Positions 1-13,119 of a stretch of 64,000 nucleotides of DNA are shown here, one piece after another. Positions within the stretch are counted from its first letter, which is position 1. Every line of letters begins with the position of its first letter. Location of the stretch: assembly GCF_002078875.1 (NCBI RefSeq), contig NW_018364550.1, positions 45,582 to 109,581 of the forward strand, written 5' to 3'. The notes below the pieces were generated by a model that worked only from the letters and a program-made list of their open reading frames with translations, did no database searches and was not told the DNA's origin. Source of the DNA: Numida meleagris. Its lineage: Eukaryota; Chordata; Aves; Galliformes; Numididae. Both the position numbers and the translations under genes were made by a program.

Positions 1-586
1 ACCATTGTTTTGAAAACCTATTTGAAACTAGATCCTGTGTTTTCATTCCATAAATACCACAGAGCATACCATACTTTTGGTTGTTTTTAAAGATGATTTT
101 GCAGTATTCGTTTAAAAAACACTGAAAAGACTAAAACTGGCTTGTTCTTAGCTCCTGCCCACCAAGAGCACATGTTCAGATTGCAGGATGAATACCTGCT
201 ACAGCTGCAGCTCCAAAAACAGCTGGGCTAATCCAACAGCCGGCTGTTAAAAAGAGAAGTTCTCATTTTCCCTGATCCTTCTTGACTCCTTACTGGATCC
301 AGGGTTTTTCAGACCAATGAGGTGCTCCAATTACCTAAGCAGGGGAATGGATGGGAGTGTCACGGACATTGGGAGTGTCTATTTGTTTGTCTTACTATCC
401 TGCCAGGTCAGAGAATTGAAGCACCACACAAAAGACCTACCTCACTCTGCAGACTGCAATTGTCAGGCAAGAAACTGGATTCTGCTCTATTCTAAAAATC
501 TGACCTAGTATAAAGCAATCCCTTCAAAAGAACACTGGTGAAATTTTCAATTTTATTTTACTAGCATGATCTGTAGTGTCACTCAC
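1..586 (-). other. LRP6 intron 8, donor-side part
   Basis: This is intron sequence just downstream of exon 8. It contains nothing I recognise. The short open frame at 317-508 on the plus strand has no recognisable motif and is probably chance. Exon 9 is not present. Confidence 0.85.
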
Positions 587-803
587 CAATTATCTGGCGT
601 ACATTTGTAGCTTTGAGGCCCATTAGATCAGGCAGTTGATCTATGATGATCTCTCTTTCTGCTGTCCGCTTATGCACACGTTCAATACTGCGTCTTTGCC
701 AATCTGTCCAATAAACATAGTTTCCCAATAATGTGAATCCAAAGATATGAGGAAGTTTGTCCTCTACAAGAACTCTTCTCCCAGTTCCATCAGCATTCAT
801 GAC
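587..803 (-). CDS. LRP6: LRP6 exon 8 (end of beta-propeller 2)
   Basis: This 217-bp exon completes most of the last blades of propeller 2. The protein begins [16 protein letters not shown], then [39 protein letters not shown] and [18 protein letters not shown]. The acceptor on the minus strand is attcatag before GTCATG and the donor is ATAATTG|gtgagt, a good consensus. It starts in phase 0 from exon 7; its last base begins the codon that exon 9, outside the window to the left, completes at EGF-like domain 2. Exon 7 and exon 8 are separated by 15.7 kb. Confidence 0.97.
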
Positions 804-1072
804 CTATGAATACACATGAACAAAAAAAAATCATGTATACAGAATAATTGTCAATATTTATCAGAGATTAATAATTACGTGCTCCACATTTAGACTTTAA
901 GAAATAATCTCCTACCCACAGAAGTACTATCAGTGTTACACAAAAGTCTAATTAAACAAAACTATTTCAACATGTACTTATTGTTCTAAAAGCCACGGAG
1001 GATCCCTTATATACATGATTATTCTCATAAGTGGACCATAATGTAAAATTATAACACAACCCTCCTTATACA

Positions 1073-1540
1073 AGGGCTGCCATGAAAGTAATGCCCCCTG
1101 TTTTATTATGCTGTCCCACAACGTCAGAGGTGGATGTTGGTGGTATAGCAGTAGAGGTTATCTCAATATTCCCTTATGTTTTGTTGCCATGCAACAGATG
1201 GCAGTGGAGGGGCAGTCTGACAAAGTGGTGTCTGACATGTGAGTGCATATGAAGCAAAGGTGTGTCATTGAATTCCTCCACGCAGAAAAATGGCACCCAC
1301 TGACGTTCATTGATGCTTGCTGAATGTTTATGGAGACCAAACAGTGGATGTCGGCACAGTGAGGTAGTGGGCACTGCATTTCAGCAGCGGAAATAGTGGG
1401 TCACCTCAGCTGGTGCAGATTTTTACAAGCACGTCTCTTGTTCATCACTAGCAAAAACGTATAGTTAATGGTGGTGCCTATGTTCAAAGATAGAGCTTTA
1501 TAGCTGAGAATTTGCTCTATCCATTAGTGTTATTGTATCT
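1073..1540 (+). mobile_element. mariner-type element, 3'-truncated copy
   Basis: This segment starts with the mariner left end (agggctgccatgaaagtaat) and is clearly homologous to the copy at 6857-7385. On the plus strand it retains a decayed amino-terminal piece of a mariner transposase: MKQRCVIEFLHAEKWHP, then a stop after FIDAC, then MFMETKQWM. The E-F-L-x-A-E motif belongs to the helix-turn-helix DNA-binding part of mariner/SETMAR-like transposases. The catalytic DDD core is absent, as expected of an internally deleted, non-autonomous family. The right inverted repeat is missing; similarity fades near 1540. It resembles the Mariner1/Galluhop family known from chicken; the family name rests on memory and not on a search. 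Confidence 0.75.
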
Positions 1541-4500
1541 AATGTATTTGTATCTATCTTAGATCAATCTAAGTATTTGCTGTATGAAATATAGTACATG
1601 TGCTTGTTATACACAGCTTCTCTCTTTTGTTTCTGACTTACCTCTCTTGGTTCAATTTTAAATGGGAGCTGCTGAATTTTACATGAATGAAGACAAGCTT
1701 ACAATGTCAGGGAATCCTAATCTTGTCATCTTGTAGCTCACAGTCCATCCCAAGTTAGCTTTTTCCAGGTTACAGACAGCAATAAGAGGAGGCCTCAAAT
1801 ATTCTGAGAGGCAAATATTCAAGATGATCTATAGAATATGTTCATATTCCCAAATTTGAGCAAAGAACCAGTTTAACATCCTTCACAAGTTCAGTATTTT
1901 TCATACTAGAAGTAGTCTGCAAATAATTGCATGTCTCTAATCAAGATACTTAAATTCACTGTCATTTTCCACTACTGCTAGAAAGAAGTAATACCTGAAT
2001 TCCTTAAAGAGGCACTGAAAGGATTAATTAAACATATGTATGCATGTTCAAGTGATCAAATACCTGATGAATACCAAGTTTTATTATAATAAGCACCATA
2101 CTGAATAAGTGTTTTGTTTTAAGAGTACCTTAAAATTGTTTCAGCACTGTGATTTTCTAAGATTACTGACCAGGATATATAGAAAAATTCCTTATGAAAT
2201 ATTTCTGCTTTTCTGCTTAATTTTACAGGAATCATTTTAACATGCATGTGTGTATGCTATTTCATGTAAAAACTTCCTAAAGCTCTCAGAAAATTCAAAC
2301 AAAAAAATCCAAGTAGCATACTAATTCCTGAAACATGAAAACATCCTTCCCATTACCCAAGGATATTCCAAGATTGTAAAAAGGGTGACTTAATAAACTA
2401 CTAGTTTCAGATCTCTCTCTTGGTCTTGCCTTGGTGGAATGAGCTAGCCACAGACAAGTCTTGTATGATTTCCCATTCTTCCCATGGCTCAAACTCAAAG
2501 ACTTGTGTAGTCACAACCATAAGTCTGCTAGATGGGTGATGTATTGTGGTGTGAAAAATGTCCTAGCACATGAGAAATGAGAAGGCTGGTTTGGAGCAAT
2601 TCCTACCCCTACCCTTTGCCTACCAAAGAACAGAGAGGCAGAGAGGAAAGGCACAGAGAAACAGAACTGGAGTCCACACCTTTCTCAGCATATGGTATAA
2701 CGTGCAAGTTAGTAAAATAAACTATTTTTAAGTTCATTGAAAAAATGTAAGAAAATGCTATAATCTTCAGAATAATTAAATTCTACCTTACATCTGTTCT
2801 TGGTCATAAACCTCTAGACACTGTCACATTTACTCTCAGTGTGAAAGAACAGAAACCAAATCTGTATAAGCACAATTCCTATATTAATATGAAAGGGGCT
2901 CAGCATACTCTCTGGTTTCTAGGAATAAGTGCTGTATTTACTTTTTTTTTTTTTTTCTTAAGCCAACTACTTTGTGGAATTGGCTTGCCAGAAAAAACAG
3001 ATCTCCAGTCTACTAGCATATGCAGCAAACTTCTATACATGCACCAATAAATACATAGGTTTCACAAAAATGAGATGAGGAATCACTTAGTGGAATGCTT
3101 TTTCTTGTGTTCCCACTAAGATTCTTCTGAGAGTCAAGCACGGCATTTGCAGCTACACTTTGCACTAAGGTGCATTTACCATTCTAAAGCTGTAACTTAT
3201 GTCCTTTATACTGATAACAATTCCAAACATAGCTTTTCCTATCACAGATCATTTAGATAGGCTCAGAGCCCAGCATAAATGCCTGATTTCCAGACTTCCT
3301 TTTGAAAACAAACTCTGCTCTTCCATTTTTATTCTGCTTCAAAAATTTCCAACATCTGCTAACTCTCAATTCCTAGCAGCATGCCTTCTACGTTCTGTTT
3401 TGATGAGGTTCCTAAACATGAGTAATAGTTACCTTTAGAACTGGGGACACAGATTTAACATCTATAAGAACTATAACCTATGAGTTACAGTCCTTACTGC
3501 CACCATCTCTTCAAGAAAACATCATTATCACAAAGGAAAACTGCTCATCCCTTTGCCAGCCACCTCTTTCTAACCGTAACATGCATCTTCCAGCATGACT
3601 TTCCCCCTCCCCCTAAAACTACTGAGATAAGCCATTTCCTTGCAATGGATTAATATATGGTAATTAGTGCTTGCTAAGTGAACCACACAGATATATGGAA
3701 CAGGCAGATGCTGGGAAGTTAATCGACTCAACACACACAGTAGTAACTAGTGAAAAATAACTATCACAAAGCACTATCTTTAGATACTACAGTTTTTACC
3801 TTGTACTTATAAAAAGAAGAAACCGTTGCATTTAGGGGATGTTTAACTACTGGCAAAAATTATTAGTTGGAAGATATATGGTGATGTGACTTTCTTCAGC
3901 AAATTTAAAACTGGGAGGTGTTCAAATAAGCTTTCTCTTATTCTGAAAGAAAAATCAGGAAAAGTGACAGAAAGACTTAAATATTAAAATCTGCTTTTAA
4001 TTAATTTGTTTTGCCACATACAGGTTATTTTGACAGCCAGCTTTACACGATCTAGACAAAACAGATGCCTATTAAAGTACTTACACACACTTGCCGCTCT
4101 ACTTCCTCTGCAATCTTATCTGATGTCACAAGTCTGTGTGATATTACTTAACGTAAATATCTGCCAACTGGGTACCACCACAAAAATTGTTCCATGGCAC
4201 TACAAGTCCTGTCCTCACTTTGGCCAAAGTTTAGGAGATTTGAATAGAATCTCATCAGGCTAAAGTATCAAACAGTCTAGAGTAAGGAAAGTGGCTAGGG
4301 ATACAACACGTATAAAATATATGATGCAAATAAAAAGAGTTACTAATCAATCAATTCCAAAAACTTTCAGCACAATCTTTGCACAGACTGAAATTAATTT
4401 GCACAACTGAGTCCCAGCTGATACTGCTTTCTGCATTCATACCCTTCTCCAGTCTCAGATCAGCTGACCACAGCGAATACTAGCAAAACTAAATCCCCCA

Positions 4501-5717
4501 TATGTGAAACCCATCTTCTACTATGAGGCAATGTCTCCAGTGGTCTATGCTGCTTTAACCACAATGTGGCGTGGGTTTCACATTCTGAGGCTATTCTGAA
4601 TGCAGTAAGAATATACACAACAGGAAATAGATGCAGTGTAACTACAAAAACTACCTTGACTGAAAGAATGAGAAGTTCCACAAAAAAAATAAAACCCAAG
4701 TACAAAAATTAAATCGCATCACAAAAATGCCAGATGTCCTGCCTGCAGTATAAGTGTTTTGCTTATCATAAAACAGTAATGAATGCAAATCTATGGGCTC
4801 AAACACACAGCTTATTCAAAACAAACAAATTAGCACTGAAAATGTGGGCATATTTTAAGATGCTGTATTTAGTGGTCAAGAGGAACAATTAAAAAAAACG
4901 TATTTCGAAAGGGTTATTTCAATATTAAAACTACAGACTAGATTGGAAAGTGGTATGTTCTAAGGGTCTTACCTCGGATTCAGTTCACTTTTGAATACCA
5001 GTAGTAACTGTGATAAACAGGCTAATGCAGAGAATTCACCTTTCTGCTAATCTGGGATTTGAACTTTCAGTAATTTACGCTTGTCATTTCATTTGTCTAA
5101 GACTAGAGATAGTCATTACACAAACCTCCATCTACGAAAATAACATATAAAATATTAATTTGAGACAGTTGCAAAATACTGAATTCAATCCACATATCCC
5201 AGATATTTCAAAATAACATGGAAGAAGATCTTGAATGAGGCCCAAGTTATACCTGAAATAGTTTAGAAACATACAAGATTTAAGTTCAGTTATTTCAGCC
5301 TTGATTATTCAATTATAAATACTTACATGCACTGTTTATTTGATGCAACTCATATCGACTCAGTTCATGACACCACTAGTCATGTGTTCATTTTCCACCT
5401 GATGCAGGCGTGTCCAACCTGTGGCCCAGCATGTCTCACAACACAGCCCGTTCCCCACCCCACCATTTAAAGGCAGCAGCTCTTCCTTGTGGAGTGGCCA
5501 TGGGCACGCACCCACTGCTCAGCAACAGCCAAACCATCAGTGCATGATTAACGCTGCACTGACCAAAAGCAGGGCGGGGGGAGGGCAGTACTGATTCAAG
5601 TGATGACACATAACTGTATGTATTTTGAGACACTGGCTAAACACAGAGCTCTGAACAGCAAAGAATATGCATCCATGCTTTTTGCTTTGGTAAAAGAATT
5701 TGAAAACACCCTCACAG

Positions 5718-6358
5718 AAGCATAGAATCCTTAGAGTTGGAAGGGACATTTAAAGGTTATCTAGTCCAACTCTCCTGCAATGAACAGGGGCATTCACAGC
5801 CAGATCAGGTGCTCAGAGCCTGGTCCAGTCTGGCCTTGAAAGTCTCCAAGGATGGGTGTTCCGCCTGGAAACCGCTAGCTCTCTCAGCCTGTCCTCATTG
5901 GCAAGGTGTTCAATCTCTTGGATCATTTTTGTGGCCCTCCTCTTGGCATGCTCCAGCAGGTCCATGTCTCTCCTGTACTGAGGATGCCACATTTGGACTT
6001 AGTACTCCAGGTGAGGCCTCACCAGCACAGAGTGAGCAGGATCACCTCCCTTGCCCCGTTAGCCATGCTTTTTCGATGGGGCCCAGGATACATCTGGCTT
6101 TCTGGGCTGCGAGGGTACATTGCTGGATCATGTCCAGCTTCCCATCCACCAGTATCTCCAAGTCCTTTTCAGCAGGGCTGTGATCAAACCTTTCATCCCC
6201 CAGCCTGTATTGTTAGTGGGGGTTGCCTTGACCCAGGTGCAAGATCTTGCACTTTGTTGAACCTCCTGAGATTCACCTAGGCCCATTGCTCAGCCTGTCT
6301 AGGTCTCTCTGGACGGCGTCTCATCCCTTGGGCATGTTGACCGCGTTCCACAGCTCGG
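5718..6358 (-). mobile_element. CR1 fragment, 3' end, nested in hAT
   Basis: The segment begins with the CR1 3' terminus (agcatagaatcc, then gagttggaagggacat) and runs backwards through the conserved CR1 3' region, including ctagtccaactctcctgcaa. It is 5'-truncated near 6358, within the reverse-transcriptase coding part. Plus-strand open frames of 148 and 124 residues here are antisense shadows. It lies wholly inside the hAT element and so is younger than it. Confidence 0.85.
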
Positions 6359-6610
6359 AGTTTTAAGACTGCCAAAAAAAATAATCAATTTACATTTGCA
6401 AGACCATTTTCAGTTGATATAAATACATGGCCTGCAAATTTTCAAATGGAATGTACAGAGTAGCAATCAGGTATTCAACTCAAAAATCTGATCATGTCTC
6501 CTTACAAGACTTTCATAATCCCTGTCTTAGCAGAGAAAATATCCTTCACTTCACAATCACACCTTGTTAATGTAATTGCTTTTTGGCAGTACACACATTT
6601 TGAACAATGA

Positions 6611-6716
6611 TTGTCAAGGATGAAGTACAGGAAGAGTGAAATTTCATCAGAAATCTCTGATGAACACCTTGAGGCCTCACTGAGAATTGCAACCACTGCC
6701 ATCGAACCAGACTGGT
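6611..6716 (+). pseudogene. hAT-Charlie transposase, carboxy-terminal remnant
   Basis: A short open stretch reads KYRKSEISSEISDEHLEASL followed by RIATTAIEPDW. The pattern S-D-E-H-L-x-x-x-L-R-I-A-T is the familiar end of the hAT carboxy-terminal dimerisation domain in Charlie/ZBED-like transposases. The upstream catalytic domain is gone: there is a CR1 insertion and a large deletion on its left. No functional protein is possible. Confidence 0.65.
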
Positions 6717-6856
6717 GTGTTAGTTTCACAATGACAAGGTCAAATATTCCACAAGTTTTACATTTTTGTTCCTCTTTTTTTTTAATGTTTTAAGAAAGAT
6801 ACTAAGAATTAAAATGTTTTGTTACTTACAATGTGAATGATATTGTGTATTTTGTG

Positions 6857-7385
6857 AGGGCTGCTCTGAAAGCAATGTCTCCTGTTTTATTATGTTAGCC
6901 CATAACATCAGAGGTGGATATTGGTGACGTGGCAGCAGAGGTTGAACCTTCCCACCAACATTCTGTTACGTTTTGTTGCTGTGTGAAGGATGGCAGCAAA
7001 GGAGCAGTCTGACAAATGGCGTCTGACATGGAAGTGCCTATGAAGCAATGGTGTGTCACTGAATTCCTCCACGTGGAAAAAACTGCATCCATTGACATTC
7101 ACCAATGCTTTCTTAATTGTTACTGAGACCAAACAGTGAATATGAGCACAGTGAGGTGGTGGGTGGTGTGTTTCAGCAACAGAAATAGTGGGTCAGATTG
7201 TTAAGAGTGCAGCATATGGGCTCTTGTTCATTACTGGGGAAAATGCATAGCTAATGGTGGTGACTATGTTGAAAAATACTGTTTTGTAGCTCAGAATTTG
7301 CTTTATTAAATAGTATTATTGTGCTCATTGTAGCTACTGTCATTTCCATGGAAACAAATAGGAGGTGTTACTTTTGGAGTGACCT
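6857..7385 (+). mobile_element. mariner-type element, both ends present, nested in hAT
   Basis: The left end (agggctgctctgaaagcaat) and the reverse complement of the right end (aggtcactccaaaagtaac) are imperfect inverted repeats sharing the AAAG-TAA-CTCCT core, and the element is 529 bp. It is homologous over most of its length to 1073-1540. Traces of transposase amino-terminal sequence are visible on the plus strand (VTEFLHVEK, then DIHQCFLNCY), with no catalytic core. TA follows the right end directly; the left flank does not show a clean TA, probably through later mutation. Confidence 0.78.
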
Positions 7386-9719
7386 AATTATATGCAGCCA
7401 AAGACAGTTTCTATTCACTAAATGTAGCTCAGGCAAGCCAAAAGGTTGGACACCCATGACCTAAAGGTACATGAATCCTAGTAGATCAAAGACTTAAAAA
7501 ACAATAACTCATTAAACCTATTTGATTAATGAAAAAAGAAAACTGGGACAGCGTCTTTCTTAAAAATAACTTGGAAAGATAGCTAGAATGCCTTCTGAAC
7601 ATTACATTCACATTTTTTTCAGACTAGTTTAGTAAGCTATGTATTTTCAGCTTGCTTCTTGAAGCAGCGTGTACAGAACAGAATGATTTCCCTGCTGTGG
7701 CTGCAGTAATATCACACAATTAAAATGTGTCTACTACTAGAAACTAGTAGCTCTAAAAGAGGAAAAAGGGGGAGGGGGGAGGATACAGTTTTATTAGTCT
7801 TCCCATCTAAATAAAATAAAATAAAAATATCTTGATCAACTGTCTTTGAGTGAGCAGTCAAAACTTCAAAATTGCCTTAAGGAAATTTTTCTGTCAATGT
7901 CACTAATGTACTGGCAACAACATTCTCCCTCAATTCCAGAATGGTAAGGAATGGTTCAGATATGAAATGGGAAGACAACTCAGAATTTTACTGTCATGAA
8001 AAGAGGTCACCTGAAGATACCTGGAACCTTCTATATTTGCTTCAGAAACCAAGTGTCTCCAGCTAACTCTACAATTTCTTACTATTAATTGTTTTATAAT
8101 AGCTATTATAATTTCTAGTTTAACAGTTCCTAGCACCCCATTTCCTTTTGAGCTCTAATCACTTTCCCAAAGAATTCAAATTAATATTTTTCAGGAGCAT
8201 GGATGATATTCATAATAGGAATGCAGTGAAAATAAATATGTAAAACCAGAAGAGATTATCTTTGTAAATAGCCCTTTTAATCATACTACACACACTGTAT
8301 AAGCTCATTACTTTCACAAAAGGAAAACTGCCCTAGCTCACTGATCAACCGATGCCAACAACAGAATTGTTTTCTCAATGATGGAATATAATTTTAGAAA
8401 AAAATTGGCTGAGTTTTCAATGAAACTGATCAAGAAAGGTTAGATGACAAGCAGATAGGGAAGAGAGTTTACATTTGTTACGAGTGTGACAATCAGCTTT
8501 GACATCTTAGAAATTTCACACAACACATACACAAAGGAATACTACATTTGTAAAGAACAATCTAAGACAAAATATCGAGCTGAAGTGATGAACAGGTTGA
8601 GAAGAGATTTTCACAGGTGAATGAAGATGTTTGGCTATGGAAATTAATTTTGGCATATTAATAGATGAGGTGGAGCAGCAACAGTCTGAGAGTGTTCTTT
8701 TACGTGGGCATAGACTATATGGGAATAAGAGAATATGGGTGCAGAGAATCAAAAGCAAGCTAGTTACTGAGATTTTGCAGCTTAATATTCATCAGCTAAG
8801 TCTAATGAACAACTATATGTATAATTCACAGGAAGCAAAGAAGGGTAGCCGAAACCAACATGAACCCCTACAATGGTTTTGGGGGGCAATTTTAAAAGAT
8901 AGTTTGGCAGCAACAACATGCTATTGAACATAGGCAAAAGCTTCCATTCTTTCCTTTACCTTCCCAAGGGACTTATTTAAAGTAACTTCCCCTAAGGAAA
9001 TCATCATTTATAACTTGTTCTCTGCCAAACTTTGTTTTTTCCAGACTCCTCCAAAACTAACTAAAATTGATTTTTTTGTAGAAGAAAAAGAGAAAAAAGT
9101 TTTCTGCTGTTTTGGCTAGTCCAGCTGGTTCACAGAATGGTCCAGTAAGTGACTAAGCCAGTGCAAAGCCAGGGGTCAGACCTTGGGATCCTTTCCACTC
9201 CTTTGGTGTCAGGAAGCTGTTACATCAATTCATCTGTTCTTATAGCAGAATTACTTAAATTCCGAGACTCTCTGCATGCTCAAAATACTGTTTTTCACTG
9301 TAAGTATTTACCAGTCTAATAGGAGGCACTAACTTTACCATAAAACTTTTTTTTTTTCCACAGACATTAGACCTTTGCAAAGTTACATCATAGGCAGTAT
9401 CAGGGAAAACAATTTAGATTAGAACCACAAGTTCTCAGTGCTAAATTAAAAAACAAACAAACAACAACAAATCACTGTGTGAAAAAAGCTGAATAATCAT
9501 TAAGAAGGATCACAAAGACCATCTCAGTCTTTTTTTGTGCACTACTGTATCTAAGACTGGGGAGAAATAAAAACACCAGCATACTGGAAGGTAAGGCATA
9601 ATGTGAGACTGACAGAACCACACACAGCTGAATCAGAAACAGAAGATAACTCAATATCTCTTCACATCACCCTCCACCACTTAAAACAATCACGATTGTT
9701 CTGAATACATCAGGCTTTT

Positions 9720-10230
9720 ACATAGAAACATACAACTTAAGTTGAAAGGGACCTTTAAAGGTCACCTAGTCCAACTCTCCTGCAATGAACAGGGACACCC
9801 ACAGCTAGATCAGGTTGCTCAGAGACCCGTCCGGCCTCACCTTCCATATCTCCAGGCACGAGGCATCCACCACCTCTCTGGGCAACCTGTTCCTGTGCTT
9901 CAGTATCCTTAATGTAAAAAACTATTTTGTTATATCCAGTCTACAAATCCTGTTTTAGTTTGAAACTATTTCCCTTGTCCTATCATCACAGACCCTGCAA
10001 AACAGTTTGTACCCTTCTGTCTTATATGCCCCCTTTTAGATACTGAAAGGCCACTATCAGATCTCCCCAGAGCCTTCTCTTTTCCTGGCTGAACAGTCTG
10101 AACTCTCTCAGTCTGTCCTGATATGGAGGTGTACCATCCCTTAGATCATTTCTGTGGCCCTTTTCTGGATATGCTCCAACAGGTCTCACCTTTTGAGGTA
10201 CAAAGGACTCCACATCTGGGCACAGATGTT
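9720..10230 (-). mobile_element. CR1 fragment, 3' end
   Basis: It starts with a mutated CR1 terminus (acatagaaacatacaactta), continues with ctagtccaactctcctgcaa and gcatccaccacctctctggg, and loses similarity near 10230 (truncated in reverse-transcriptase sequence). It is closely related to the fragment at 5718-6358, with which it shares the opening 3' sequence. Confidence 0.83.
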
Positions 10231-10739
10231 AATGTTCCTGGATCTAAACTGAATGGATGTTTTAAACACATTTTTGTTTCCTTTTTAACTTTTATATTAA
10301 AACACTTTGAACACTTGCATAAAGTACTTAAGTGGCAATTGTATAACACCATGCTCAAAAGTTGTTTGTTTTTTAATAACAAGCGAGCAGTAGCACAAAG
10401 TCTTAGCTCGACATTTGCAGTCCATGGCCAAAAGGTTACTCAAATTCTTGAATGGAGCCAGGAGACCTTACCAGTAAGCAATTTCTGGTTGCTATTTTTT
10501 TTACAGTGTGTTATAGTTTCACGGTGTATTATAGTTTTCCTATCTTTGACTTAATCATGAAATTTAGTTCTTTAATTTAATTTGGAAGTCCAAAAGAAAT
10601 TACCAAGTGAAAAATATGTAAAATATGAACTATTTCATTTTTATAAATTCTACAGTTTTCTTGATGCAGGCCAAGCAGGCATTAAGAAATAAGCGGAAGT
10701 TCCCTGACAAAGTAAGCTTTAAAATTCTGAAACTTGGAT

Positions 10740-11436
10740 GAAGAAGGGGGATCTGTCTTTACCCCACCCCTGCAATACATATGTGGTGTTCTTTGCTGAA
10801 TGTAGGCCCTACGTGCCACAACCAGGTGAACAATGCATTATGGATAAAATTAAGATGAACAAAGAAAAGATAAGGCATCCTTGCAAAATAAGAAAAGCTG
10901 AAATTGGGAGGATAGAGTGTCCCTGCAAAACAAGATAAAGCTGATGAATGAAGGCTGAGAAAAAGAACTGGTTAAACAAACTTATTTTGCAGATATATAG
11001 CAGGAGATGCTAGCTTAGCACCTGTTTGGAGATGTTGCTTGCTTGACAGGACAAAGAGGGATGGACTTTGTCAAACAGAATACAAACATAGTTCTAGTTG
11101 GGCAAAACAACAAACTCTGAATCCAGATTACAACATAATTATAACCAAAGGAAATGAAGTGAGGTTACCTGCTGGGGAGGGATGAGTGCATGGTAGGCAA
11201 ACGAAGAACAATGTGAACACCAAGGACCTTAGCCAATGGGGAAAAGGGGAGCACTCACTATAGCATTGAGGTACAGGGATTAAAGAGGCTGTGACCTCTG
11301 ATGGGTTGAGAGATCCTTCCGAGAAATGCACCCAGTAGACTCTCTTCATTTGAATAAAGAAAGCTAAAAACTTCTCTCTCTCTTTTTGGGATAAAGATGA
11401 CTGAGCAAGCCTACTGCGGCAGAAATTTTCCCAACA
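10740..11436 (+). mobile_element. possible LTR, family unknown
   Basis: A purine run (aagaagggggatc) is followed by tgtctttacccc at 10754. The segment contains promoter-like sequence (gccaatgggg near 11232) and a polyadenylation signal aataaa near 11354, and ends in cccaaca at 11436. The order polypurine tract, TG start, CCAAT-like box, AATAAA and CA end is that of a retroviral LTR on the plus strand. I found no target duplication and no family match, so the boundaries and class are uncertain. Confidence 0.33.
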
Positions 11437-13119
11437 AAATTAGGAAGAAAATCAATTTAAACTATGTTACTTCTAATACCTATGAGAAGCTTAATGCAAT
11501 TTAACAAAAACAGATGTTTTCACCATATGTTTTAAGACACAGACTTGTTTCTGCCTCGCCATTTTTCCATGTCTGTTTCAACGTGTGGTGGATGGGGCAG
11601 AATCAATAATCAGGCTTACAAGACATCAACATTTTACAATATAACAATATGCTACATGACAGCTTTGCAGTCAGAAAATAAATAGTGAATGCTTAGAAAA
11701 CAAAATTTCCTTATTAGGCTGGTAGTAAAATTGAGGGAGTTGTCATCAGAGGAAAATGCAGCCCTGCAATTTCAGGATTAGAATGTGAATTAGAGCATTC
11801 TCTAGATGCCAAGCTATTAGCTCCTGGGTTGAAGACAAAAAGGTCTTCTCTGTTCAAGAATTTTGTACTCAAAATGTCTTAGTGGCATCCGCTTTCTGTT
11901 GTCTGACAAGGGGGAGTTCTGAGAGCTTGTGTGTACTAATGCTGAAAAACAGCAGGATGTAAGATTTACCATACTAATGATGAGGATTAGAGACAGTAAT
12001 GCTAGGCACGGCTAATAAATTTGGGAATGCAGAAACACTCCAAGTTAAAGCTGCACTCAAAAATCACTAAAGAATGGTTGCATTGTGTAGGAGGCAGTCC
12101 TTTCTTTAAACTCACCACTAGTAGGTGTAAGTGGGTGTCATCTCTAGTTCTGAGAATGAAGAATAGGAAAGAACGATGAATAAAGAAAAATGAAGCACAG
12201 ACTGAAAAATTGTGAGAAATCAGCCATATCGTTATTATTTCCTCTTAATGCACACAGCCACACATACATCCATTCATAATTGCTTTATCAATACAAGATT
12301 TGCTGACCATTTAAAATCCAACCTGTGCCTTAAAACAGGTAGCGTACGTGCTCAGAAGACAAATATTCACTTGAGCAGGATAACATAAGACCAGTGCAGC
12401 AGAGCAGATCATACATTTTTAACCTCATAGCACGGCAGGAAAATGCTTTAAACCTGTAGCAAGTCAATGAGAAATCTTCCCTACTGGTAAGCACAATAGC
12501 AGCCATCCATTTCAATAGAAGTTTATCAGCAGTGAAACCTGACCGAGATAAATGACGAAGCTGTTGAGCCACAGCCTGCTTCTGCCTGCTGCTGGCTGCC
12601 AGATAAAATGGGAACAAAAGCTCCCTGCTGTACCCCCTGCCAGTCTCCATTAACCCCTGCTGATGCTTTATTATCGTTTGGGGGCTCCAGAACAGCATAG
12701 CATGAAACAGTGCATAAAATATAAATAATAAGATTTCCTATGTGGCACAAACAAACCAGAAACATAGCTTGCAAGAAACATTAATGTCAGTTGCACTGCA
12801 ATTAAATAATGTTTCTGAAGAATCCCACATACTGAAAAGGGAAAAAGTATACTTTATTTAAAACCATGTATGAAATAGTACTTAAACACAATAGAGTAAG
12901 TATACAAACATATTTCTCCTGCTTTTATCCCTACTCCCCATCCCAAACATAGACAGGCACGTACAAGCAAAGCAGAGACCAGGCATATACCAGACATCTT
13001 CATGTTCAATTGTAAGTTTCTTATTTGACCGTCACAAATATCTTCACTGTTGCACCTCCTCCACTGTCTTTTCTGCAAATGCAAGCTTAAAAAATTTACA
13101 GAAGGTCAAACCATCTCCT

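Larger units (their letters stand above)
5405..7458 (+). mobile_element. hAT-Charlie DNA transposon with two nested insertions
   Basis: The left end reads caggcgtgtccaacctgtgg and the right end, reverse-complemented, reads catgggtgtccaacctttt; these are the terminal inverted repeats of the Charlie branch of hAT transposons. The element is flanked by 8-bp direct repeats, acctgatg at 5397-5404 and acctaaag at 7459-7466 (6 of 8 match), the correct duplication length for hAT. A remnant of the transposase carboxy terminus is visible on the plus strand near 6611-6716 (SEISDEHLEASLRIATTAIE), matching the dimerisation region typical of these proteins. A CR1 fragment (5718-6358) and a mariner (6857-7385) interrupt it, so the hAT insertion came first. 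Confidence 0.82.

Noticed and set aside
5737..6280. Plus-strand open frames of 148 and 124 residues
   Set aside because: Antisense to a CR1 3' fragment; no independent protein evidence.
8631..8927. Plus-strand open frame of 98 residues
   Set aside because: No motif, no splice-site context, and composition as in surrounding AT-rich intron; treated as chance.
12330..12774. Minus-strand open frames of 122 and 82 residues as a possible extra exon
   Set aside because: No similarity to LRP6 domains, and the six found exons already join in frame without it.
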